This document shows positions 11,801 to 23,800 of a stretch of DNA of 64,000 nucleotides, in pieces (within the stretch, counting starts at the first letter, position 1; each line of letters begins with the position of its first letter). Source of the stretch: Limnoperna fortunei (lineage: Eukaryota > Mollusca > Bivalvia > Mytilida > Modiolidae); the NCBI GenBank assembly GCA_944474755.1, contig OX104112.1, positions 4,436,001 to 4,500,000 on the forward strand, in the 5' to 3' direction. A program made the position numbers and the translations under genes. Below the pieces are notes generated by a model. It saw only the letters and a list, made by a program, of their open reading frames with translations, had not been told where the DNA came from and searched no databases.

Positions 11801-14800
11801 CAATGGATAGCAGCCAAACGGAAAAGTTAGAAGACACACCAGTAACGTACCAGTCTGCAGTGTCACCAACCGACAGCAGCCAAAGAGATAACACAAAAAA
11901 TGACCCATTTCTGGACCAGTCTGCAAAGTCACCAATTAGAGTGCCTCAAAGTGAACAGTTTATAGATGTCCCCTCTGCAGCTGAGTTTATACCTGTACTT
12001 AGTAATTACAAAACACTAGATAAAAGGAGTGAAATAAACAAACCGTTTAGTAATATGTCCAATACTAAAATACATGACTTAGTCATTCAAACAATAAAAG
12101 ACGGAAAATATAAACAGAAAATTATCCCTATCGACATTTGGGATTTCGGTGGACAGAAAGATTACTACATGACTCATCAGTTGTTCATCACCAGCAGAGG
12201 CATATATGTACTGATGTTTAATGGCAGTGTTGATATACACAAAATAATGAAGGACCTTGCATTCCTACCAGGACATTTTGGCAGACCTACTGTAGCAGGT
12301 ATAGTAGGTTTGCTCAATACAAACATATATTCAAAATACAGAAACTACAACAATCTGTTTACATGGTATTGATACAAAAACAACTTGAGAGTTTAGTATA
12401 GAAATTGTGTGCTGACTTAAATTACAGTTTCCGTATCGGTCAGAGTATTAGCCTTATGCTGCCATATCAAGACGGAGAATTTTGCTCCTGGGCTGATATG
12501 GGTCGAAGGCCTATATATGGGACGATATGGAACAATGCAGTGTCCTAATGTATTTATCTCATATTTTAACCAAAAAAATCTTTAACTTTTTACTAAATTA
12601 TAGATTGTTTGGTAATATTTTACGATGTATTTCTGGACACATCTTTCTTTGTACCGTGACATAACCAATGATGACAGTCTGATGGCGAAGATACTACTAT
12701 TAATGAGCAGCTGATGTGAGTCCCTATACGTGTACCAGACTTTTTTCAATGGTAGCATCATCGATATCATCCCATCGTCTTTAATAACGTAAAACATGTA
12801 AAATAAGGCTTCAAATTCCGGGTAACAACTACCGGCTGTATTGCAGTGGCAAACACGTCCATATCACTGCAAAATATGTGATAAAAGGACGTATCATTTA
12901 AAGTATGAACACAATTGTTCTGTATTTTGTAGAAATATATATAGAAACTATTTTAAGCCAAGCCTGATATAATTTGTGCTTATAATACGAAGTTACGTAA
13001 TGTTCTCATTATGATACAACACATTTTGTTAGCAATGATGTACATGATAAAAATAGAAAGCATAGTCTTTACATTAAGAACGGGATATATAGGCTATATA
13101 AGATGACGTGGAAAAATATTGTTGGAATGTGATTTCAGTCCAGTAAATACAATATATTTTAAACATTGCTCTTATGGAAGATTCTATAAATTGCTCGAAT
13201 AAAACTGCACTAACATAAATGGCCCTACTGTACACCAAATTCAGATGTTATACTGAAGAATGAATTATTATGATTATTGTTTTTAGTTTACCTTCTACAC
13301 TGGGTAAATTCGATCCTGACATACTGCAAACGGACAGATGATGGATTTCCCAGAATTATTTTTGTTGCTACACACAAAGACAAGATACCAAGGGTAAAAT
13401 ATAGTATAATTAAAACTACTTAATAAATTATAATTCTGCAATTGATAGATACTGCATATATATTTTTCATCTGTCATCCATTAGCTAATGTGGATGAGTT
13501 ATACTAAAAGCGTAATATCTTGTCAATTCTTAAAAATTCTAATTTACACATATCAGTAATAAATTTGTATACCGGTATTTGTAGAGGCCTCGGCAGCCGA
13601 GAGGTTAAGGTAGTTTGTCAACTATTTAGCATGTCTGTCAACACTTAGGTTGTTGGGATTCCTCCCACAGTGGCTATTCTACTTACCAAAAGTGGCCCAC
13701 TTGGCACCTTCATTGCATGCCTAACTCCAGTTATACAAGTTGGCCTTCTTACCCATTAACTTCCGGCAGGGTGCGCTCTTCTCCAATCTTAACAAGGATT
13801 GCTAATTTTTCTACCGAAGGTCGGGGGTTTCCACAAGTACTCCGGCGTCCTCCCCAATAAAACCTGGATGACACGATAAAGATGAAAAATGCTGAAAGTG
13901 GCATGAAACACTAAGTATTGCTATCAACTTTAGTGAATAAATCATTTATTTAAAAAAGATAGTTGAGGTATTAAGAGTGCATTTTGCTCTTGATATTTTC
14001 AAACCAAGCCGGTTGTAAACCTCTGGAATTACAAAGAGTTACTTACCTTGTTTGTGCCTTACTTTCGAAACCCCTTTAAAACAAGGTTTTCTACGAAAAT
14101 CTTAGTTATTAGATTATGGTATGGCGGGCGTCGTCATAGAGAGCGTTTCTGGTCAATTACTTTATTTTGCTATCATGCTTAAGACCTAGCTTGGGATTAG
14201 ATTTGGGATTTTGTTTCTTGTTAACATAATTGTTCTTGTTGACACGTACCTTTTTTCCCAAACTGATAAATTGTTGTCATGTAACACTGGTAAACCTAAA
14301 CGGCTAAAATGCCCGACTTTTGGTAAAAATTAGAGTAAAACGGCTAAAAACTCTATTTTTAACCATTTTTCGTTATTTTAACCAATATTCTCCAAAATTA
14401 GACATGAACTTTATTTTTAACCGAAAGATAATAATTTTAGACATGTCGACCGTAACTTTCTAAAGCGCTCAAGTGATCGCGATTTTCTGATAACGTGATC
14501 GATAATCTACAGCTACCAGATATAAAGAAAGCCGCCATGTCAAAGTTATCCCTAGTTATGGCAACTAGTCTGTAGTTTAAATATTATGGAACGTAAAAGC
14601 TTCCAAAATTACCACAGACTATGGTAAATTATTGTCGTAATATATACATTGTTTATTTAATTTTGCGATGAGAACTTGCTTTTTGTGACAACTTTAGACA
14701 AGTGTGTTTTTATACTAATTGAAAGATAATTAATCCACAGGTGTTACCGGTCATTTTGTCTGAACATGGTTTATGAGTACACATCAGGTGTCAAACGGTG

Positions 14801-17800
14801 TTTTATTTTGATAATATCAACGCCCAATGCTATATAAAATAATTAAACAATTCCGGTAAAAATTTTCGAATATTCATAATACGGCTTAATAAAGAACGTT
14901 TAATCGATAAAATAGATTCGTCGTATCGGTATGTCGGAGAACAAATTCGTACGATTTTTTTTTTTATGTGCCAGTTACACATCCGTTACCAGATATAACC
15001 GAATACACGTCTATTTTCAATACACGATACGGATTTCTGTGGTGCACCTGCCATCGCAATTGCAAGACAAAAGAGGTAAACCACCACGGTAGCCATCAAA
15101 ATGGTATCACAAGATTTTGAATTTTCATTCGCTAACATTCGTGTTCATAAACATTGTCAAGACCTTAAATTTCATACTATAAAATAGAACAACAAAAAAA
15201 GATCAGGCGTATTTTAGCAACTCATTTTTTTAAAATAATTAACTTTGTATTGTTATAAAACTATAAACAGTTAATGACATTTATTCTAAAGTTACCGACT
15301 TTTAAAATTTTTTAATTGTTTTATTTTTTAAATAATTTTTCAAAATTTTTATTTAGCCTTTAACGTGTTTGTTTAAAGGGTTTCAAATAAGATTCTAGGT
15401 ATGTTTAATCACATTATACGTTTTTAAATTGATTTACACAACATAATTAAAGCGTGAATTAAATATAATTCCGTATATTTTTTGACGTTCTATAATAAAG
15501 AAATTGATTTTGCTTCATATTTCTATTACTTTTTAACCGATTTAGATATTGTATTGTAACTTTACCTTTAGTCTTTCGTTTTGACCTTTCAGGTGTCACA
15601 TAATAATTAAGCAATTAACAAACTAATATACAATTACATCACATATCTCTTACGAGTATCGCTAATTATTGCTTGCTGGACATTAATCACCGATGCAGTA
15701 CGTGTTGTAATTGAAAAATACATATTGATATGATAGCTGAAAATAATGCACATAGTATATATTATTAAGCTTCTTTCATATACTTTTTATGTATGACCTT
15801 CATTGTCAAGACAAATATTAGATGGTCCATAACTAGTTAGTTACGATGTGCCGATGGAACTGGTAGTTTTTGTATTGCCGATCATCATATAAAATTAATT
15901 CTTCAACAGCAGGCTGGATCATCATGTCCTAACGAAATAGCAGTGACAAAATTCAATATCTATATAACATGACTCAAATACGCCGGGCAACAATATATGC
16001 AACCTACTTACCACTGTCAAATAAATCAGACATGTATATGCAGTTATTTACACATAGAAACGGACATTAAAATATCATAGTTGGGGGGGGGGTCAAATCT
16101 TTATTGTACATTTCAGGTCTTTCATGATAGGCTTTTAAATTTTATTACTTTATAACATTACAAATTACAATATATTCATTAAGACACATTAGTTACACAG
16201 ATGAAAAATGTTAACATTGTTGGGAATTTAGGAATTCGAATTTTTCCTTCGTCTTTCACATGCACAAGAGGTGGTGACATCTGGTTTGTACCGATAACTG
16301 GATTTGGCAGACCTCTACAAAATAACACTTTTAGTCTATGTCTGGCTGTAAGTAGCCAATCCAGTTTAACCATGCCAACTGATTGGTGTTGTGCATGAAA
16401 AAATAGGAAATGGTTCCAACACAACTCATGTAGAGTATCACGGAGCCTTTTTCTTTCTGTTCATCATTTTCCAGCGACGTATCCCTGTCGATACCTTTCT
16501 TTGTTTTTGCATGGTGGTAAACTGTTATCTGGGAGTTAATTGATTCTTGGTTGTAATATACTTGAAGGGCTCTCATTTCATCTATGGTTGCACATCTTAT
16601 CTCGGGTCTATGGCACCCAGCATACAGAAAGTATCCATTGTAGTTTCTGCCATGTCTTTTAATGGTTGTAGATATCTACTGCTGTCCACCATCGTGATTA
16701 ACCACTGCACCTATAAAATATAAACAGTCACTTAAATATAAACAATTCACAGTAAACACATGGTAAAATCAGAACCTTAACACTAATTCTATCAAGTTAT
16801 AGTACCAAACAAAATATTTAATGTGTCTGAACTACATAAATGTATATCAACACTTCTGCAGGTAATTAAAATATTCATGTTTATTTGAAATTGTTTATTG
16901 GCAAGTATATGCTATCAAGCCTCAGGGGGGTCATAATTTTTATAAAAGTAAAGAAATGTCGTCTGCGCGTTTAAACATTATTTTTACAAGACACCTTTAG
17001 TAAGATACTCAGTTCATTGTAATCCAAGTGTAAATCATTTGTTTGATTGCGATCAAAGAAGTGTTCACCGGATTAAAAGGGTACAGTTTATTGGATTTTT
17101 TCCTGAGACATTAGCATGAGACACATGCGTAGTTCAATTAAGCAGAATTTCGATCTTTTTATTAAACATGAACTAAGTTACGAAGGTACTTACATAACTA
17201 ACAAGTATCTACTGTTGTTATTAAATCTATTTAAGTAGTTTTTGATAGTTGTCACTGATAATTACCAACAATATTTGTAATTATTGTCTGCTGATTAAAC
17301 CGAACCACATGTTTTACCTCGTTTTGCACTTCTACTTCCGGGGGCGCTTTGTATACTGCAGTCACGGAAACGTTTGCAAAGAGTTAAAGTTTAAAATATT
17401 TGATGGGGCAAATTTACTACCCGATACGTACTTTAGATACAAGGAAAAAATGAATGATCATTAAAATAACACAATAAGCCGCGAAATTGTAAATGTAACT
17501 TCTATTTTAAAAAACATTCGTTATCAATCCTTATCAAGGATACAACATTCATTGAATAAAATTATTTATTATAAAATTAAAAAAAACCGATTGATTCATA
17601 AATTAATACAACGGTCATTTGCAATTAATTATGAGTAAATTTACTGTTCACTTATCACTCATTTATGGCTTCATTATACAAATAAAATATACAAGGCCTG
17701 CCAGCATACAAAATGCTAATTACAAGTGGGTTTACAACTAATTTACTCTTATGGCTTCGTTAGTGAGTGTCGTCGACCTATCAATTAAGATTTGTATATA

Positions 17801-20800
17801 CAAGGAACCCATGTTTAACTAATAATGACGTTTTTTTCATATATACTTTTTATGGATATTTTCTAACTCTGTAGATTGTTTCTATGGATTTCTTTCGGAC
17901 CAGTATAAATTTATTCTTTAAATTTTAAATAAAAATGAAAAGTATGTATACAAACATTTTTCCGCTTACATAACGACAAAACGGAAGCAAAAACGCAATC
18001 TTTTGTTAAACCATATTACATGCGATAATGATACAAACATATTTTTTACCGCGATTGTTTGAACTTATTATTTTATTAGGCATTGAATATGTAGTACCGT
18101 TAAGAAAATGCAGGTAACGTTAACAAAAAAACCAACCTGGAACACCTGTGTATTCATAAAAATTACCGGAAACACCCGTTAAATTGATTATCTTCAAGGA
18201 ATATAACTACTTATCCAATTGTTTAATTGTCTTACCGTATCTGTAACAAAAGGCAATATATCATTAAAAAAATAAAATAAAATAAAATAAATAAGGTATA
18301 TATAATTTTAATTACATTCATTTACCATAGTCTGGAAGCTTTTACGTTCCATAATATTTAGAAGCAATAAATTACTTCAAAACAATATATTATACATTTT
18401 TGCATAACTACAATTTATTAACTTCTTACCTATTTTGTCTTGCAACTGCAATGACAAGATGACACGTGCACCACAGAAATCGACATTGTGTATTGAAAAT
18501 AGACGTGTATTCGGTGATATCGGGTAACAGATGAGTCACTGGCTTTTGAAAAAAAAACTCGTACGATTTTGTTCTCGGACATACCGAAACGACGGATCTA
18601 GTTTAATTCGATTGTATTCATATATTTTTTTTCTAAATCCGTATATATTTTTTAACGGATATTTCTACATCCGTAGATATATTATTCTATATTTATTCTC
18701 AATTCGTATAAAATTATTGGTATATTATTTTACTTGGCTTAAACATAAAAGTAAAAATTATGTAAAGCAAAAAACGCGTTCTTTATTAAGCCGTATTATG
18801 AATATTCGAAAATTTTTACCGGAATTGTTTAATTATTTTATATAGCATTGGGCGTTGATATTATCAAAATAAAACACCGTTTGACACCTGATGTGTACTC
18901 ATAAACCATGTTCAGACAAAATGACCGGTAACACATGTGGATTAATTATCTTTCAATTAGTATAAAAACACACTTGTCTAAAGTTGTCACAAAAAGCAAG
19001 TTCTCATCGCAAAATTAAATAAACAATGTATATATTACGACAATAATTTACCATAGTATGTGGTAATTTTGGAAGCTTTTACGTTCCATAATATTTAAAC
19101 TACAGACTAGTTGCCATAACTAGGGATAACTTTGACATGGCGGCTTTCTTTATTACCGTCTCCCATGGGAGACGGTATACATAGTCAAATGATGATCAGT
19201 CTTCGGAGTAAATGACTCTCTGATACTTGATTGGGTGGTGAACTAAATCTATAAATATTTTTCTCATTTCATTGGTTTACGTCAGGATCGCACTAGTATG
19301 TGTACTGAAATTTCGATATATTCTTAGGTCGAATCGGGGTTGTAATCAGTATTTTAGTGTAGTAATGTAACGTTCCACATATTGACTTCTATTTCATTCA
19401 ATGCATTGGCCAGTGAACAATTAAAAGGTAAACATTGTACCAAAATCTCCCTACTTTTTAAAGCTGTTTGGGTTAGGAAAAAAATATATGTTCTATATCT
19501 TTATTTTCGTTAATCAGTATTTTAGTGTAGTAATGTTACGTTCCACATATTGACTTCTATTTCATTCAATGCATTGGTCAGTGAACAATTAAAAGGTAAA
19601 CATTGTACCAAAATCTCCCTACTTTTTAAAGCTGTTTGGGTTAGGAAAATATTATATGTTCTGTATCTTTATTTTCGTTCTGATATTGATGCCAATTTAA
19701 CAAAACATATTTTTACCGCTAATTTTGATCATTGTTGTTTAGGGAGTCAACTTTTAATTTTATTTAATTATTTTTTAAAAAGCAAGTGACGACAGGCATT
19801 TAAATCTCTCAAGCACCATTGGATAATAGGTTAGCGTAAACAATGTCCTTACAAGGTACATGTACATTGTTTACCTATCTTACATATAAATTAAAAAAAA
19901 AACAGATACTTTAATAAATCCATAAAATTTGTAATGCAGCTAAGAGACGGTTAGCTTTTTAGAAAAGCTAAACTTGTATCTGGTAGCTGTAGATTATCGA
20001 TCACGTTATCAGAAAATCGCGATCACTTGAGCGCTTTAGAAAGTTACGGTCGACATGTCTAAAATTATTATCTTTCGGTTAAAAATAAAGTTCGTGTCTA
20101 ATTTTGGAGAATATTGGTTAAAATAACGAAAAATGGTTAAAAATAGAGTTTTTAGCCGTTTTACTCTAATTTTTACCAAAAGTCGGGCATTTTAGCCGTT
20201 TAGGTTTACCAGTGTAATAAATAGATAAATATTGTTGTCTAGACCACTCCTGAGCTACCTATAGAGTGATCTTACATTTATCATGATAACTTTGATCTTC
20301 ATTCTGATTTTTGTTTGTGGCATTCTGTACTTTTTGACAATGTTAGCAACTTTATTGTTCTGGTATATGCAGTTAAAGATTTTCAACAAGTTATATACCA
20401 ATTAACTTGCTCTGGCAGGTTGTGTCAAGTTTATAGCTAACACATTTCCTTATTTCAGAGTAAAATTGAATTCCAGAGAAAAAAGTTAATGGATTCAATT
20501 TATGATTTGTTCAAGTCACATGCTGGCATAAAACATCTTGAATTCAAACCATTGATTTTCATAAATGCTAAGGATAGCATGGACAATGAAATAGATATCC
20601 TACAACGACGTCTCATTGAGAGGGCTGTGCAACATCCGAGATGGGGTGAAAAAATGCCAACAGCGTGGGTTCCATTAGAACTACAATTGGCAGAGAAGGT
20701 TGAGGAGGGCACTAACATCATTTCAAGGGCAGAACTTGAAATGTTGAATTCGCAGAACACACCAATGGTCCTTAATCAGAAACAGTTAAATACTTTTCTA

Positions 20801-23800
20801 AAAGTTCAGCATTCTCTTGGAAAATTGTTGTATTTTGATTCAGCCAAACTCCGGGATTTTATCATAATAAATCCATCATACATGGTAGGCGTACTCCGTT
20901 CCATTGTCACAGAGAAACAGTTCTGGCCAAAAGGTGAAGAATATTCCCGTGTTTTAAAACAATTGCAGAGCACTGGAAAGATAAGCCGTGATGATATTTA
21001 CCTTCTTTGGTCACAGGAACATTTCCAACATATACTACAGCACAAAGAACACATGGTGGAAATGTTGACTCATCTTGATATTTTGATGGCACCTAGGACA
21101 ACCTTTGATGATGTCGTAGATTCAACAACTACATCACCTGATATCGGTAACAGAGATTTTCTGGTTCCGTGTATGATTACAGAACCAAACAGTACACATT
21201 ATATCAAGAAGGCGTGTATCCCAACAAAGACTATTATCCTCGCTTATACTTTTATCGAAGAAATCATTCCACCAGCTTTAGCTTATCGTTTTCTCGGATC
21301 GTTCATAACAATGTGGGACGTAAAGATCTACAAAGGCAGAAGTATGCTATTTTCCGATCTTGCCGTTGTTGAAATCAATGAGACCCATGATGTTACCGTC
21401 CGAGTGCAAGGTAACAGGGTTGTGGTGTCGCTGGTGCATAGTAACAGAAAAGAACATATTCTTCCAACATTGGCATCATCTATTCAAGAGTGTCTTACTG
21501 CTTCTGTCCACAGGATAACAGAATTTTACTCCACATTGTCAGGTGACGGAGAGAAGGCGGCTAATACAACAATGCCATTCAATATTGAATTTGGTGTATT
21601 GTGCAACAAAGGATTCTTTGAAACTACATGGTGCATTTGCTTTTTTTTCTCGAAGAGAACTAGCGAAGTCATCATGGACATGTCCTGTCCACAACAGAAA
21701 ACATGATATTCAGAGTTTGCATTTGTGGTTTACAGAAAAGGCAAGTCGGTTTATATATGACAATCAATTAAAATGTAAATTTAAAATTGTCTGGGTTGAT
21801 TGAAGGATTAATGTTGTATTTTGTATCTCCTAAATGACTGCCAGTGAATTCATATTTACAGCAGATTATTATTATTGTAATATTGTTGACAAGTTTTAAT
21901 GGTTGTTTTTATTTCTGTTTGTTCATATTTGTGTTATTGTACCAAGTGGTTAAGGTAGTTTGTCTACTATTGATTACATGGTGTGTCAACAGTCAACACT
22001 GAGATTGCGGTTTAGATTCTCACTGCGGGCATGATGCGTTTGACTCCAATCTTAATTGACAAGGATTGCCAGTTTTCCTACCGAAGGTCCGGGGTTTTCT
22101 CCGGGTACTCCGGCTTCCTCCCCCAATAAAACTGGACTACATGATATAGCTGAAAAATTGCTGAAAGTGGCGTTAAAAATCATTCAAACAAACAAACAAT
22201 AAAATTAAAGTTTCCTTTTTGTACCTTATTTGGCTGATTTACTAACAGGCATTTTGTTTTGCTTTCAGGTTGCATTGGAAAGATGCATAGATTCCTGTAC
22301 AGGTAGATGAATACAATTTACTTTTTTTATTTCCATAACTTAGTGTCGGCTGACTGTCATTATGAGTCATGCGACCGGAAACGGTCATATTTGCCGGACA
22401 TGACCGAAATTTACACTAAAATGACAGACTTAGATTTGCTGAAATCGGACATCTAAAAAGTCATATTTTACATGGTCAATAAATCATTTGTTGGTTTTTA
22501 TACTTTTGATTTCCACATAATTTATGACGTTTTCTACAGTTTTGTGAACATTTCCTGGATTTTGATATTGCATTGTCACATATTGCATCTACAAGCCCTG
22601 CTGTCAACTAAAACTGCAGCATTTCTTTGAAACATCCACTTATCTGTAGCCTGTAAATCTGAACTATAGCTTTACCATGTTCAAAGGAATATAAGTCATT
22701 TAACAGTCATTAAAATATGTTATGCACAAATATTTCGCTGAAACTAAATCCATCACATTTGTCCTATATTTTCTATGGATAACACTGGATTAATGTATTT
22801 TTGTTGTATAAGTTTTATAATTTTTCTCTGTACTTGATCCCACGCATTTAAAATAATATTATATTTCTGGGTGTTATATTGACTCATATAGTATTTATAT
22901 GGTATGGTCAATAACCAATTGTTTTATCAATTCAGGCAATTGATTTGTGTTTTTTGTTATGATTTATACTATGTGTAGAAGAATCAAACTGTTAACTTCC
23001 GGTGTGTATTAAACATGTATTTCCCGCCACACTGAGGAGCTCCACTTGTTTTAAAGGCACATTATTATTCAATGTTTAGCGTCTCGTCATTTTTTAAATT
23101 ATTCATTAAAAAGTATTAATAAGAATCAATAACACGAACTTGAAAAAATAACTTTAAATATAAAACAATATTATAATGTTAATTTTCAATGTCTTTGATT
23201 AATTACTGTAAACAACCACCAAATTAACGACCAGTATATAACCATGCATGCCCCGAGGTAAATACTTGTGTGCCATATGAAAGATAAAAATTTTTTCAAA
23301 TCGTATTAACCAGATAATTTTCTTTATATTGGGAATTACGTGCCTACACCTTAACAATGATTTATAGGAGTCAACCCACAAGCAAGCTGAGATATTAATA
23401 TTATTCAATATAGAGTTTACCTCATTGTTTGTACACAAATGTGCCGTCGTTTAATCTAATATTAGAACATTGATAAAAATCATAAATTGTTTGTTTTTCA
23501 AGATGTTTACTGAAAATTTATAGTAACTTTTTAAATTTTAGGCCTAGGCAGACTTGAGCCTGATCTTGCTCCATCAGATAAACATCTCTGCAGACTCGCA
23601 AGCATGCTTACTGTTGATATTTGTCGCCACTTAGTCATCCACCTTGGTCTCACCGTACATGTTTGGGAACAGTTAGAATATCAGTTTCAGAACCAAAATC
23701 CGGTCAACATGATGTTTACAGCATTAATAAAATGGAAACGAAGCCAACATGAACCTACATTTAGTATGCTGCAGAATGCTTTAGAGGATTGCGGAAATGA

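Larger units (their letters stand above)
14285..20214. mobile_element. 5.9-kb DNA transposon with very long inverted repeats, CACTGG ends (EnSpm/CACTA-like)
   Basis: The ends are cactggtaaacctaaacggc and its reverse complement, and both are flanked by TAA (14282-14284 and 20215-20217), a 3-bp target duplication. The inverted arms run from the ends to about 15075 on the left and back to about 18430 on the right, with small indels. The right arm has been enlarged by an 824-bp insertion. CACT(A/G) ends and a 3-bp duplication are hallmarks of the EnSpm/CACTA group; assignment rests on those alone. The interior (15.1-18.4 kb) has no full transposase frame, so the copy is non-autonomous or decayed. 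It lies wholly within a Roco intron. Confidence 0.78.

Noticed and set aside
11486..11935. Two minus-strand frames of 130-149 codons
   Set aside because: Shadows of the 66-bp coding minisatellite on the plus strand; the plus strand joins Roco exons in phase.
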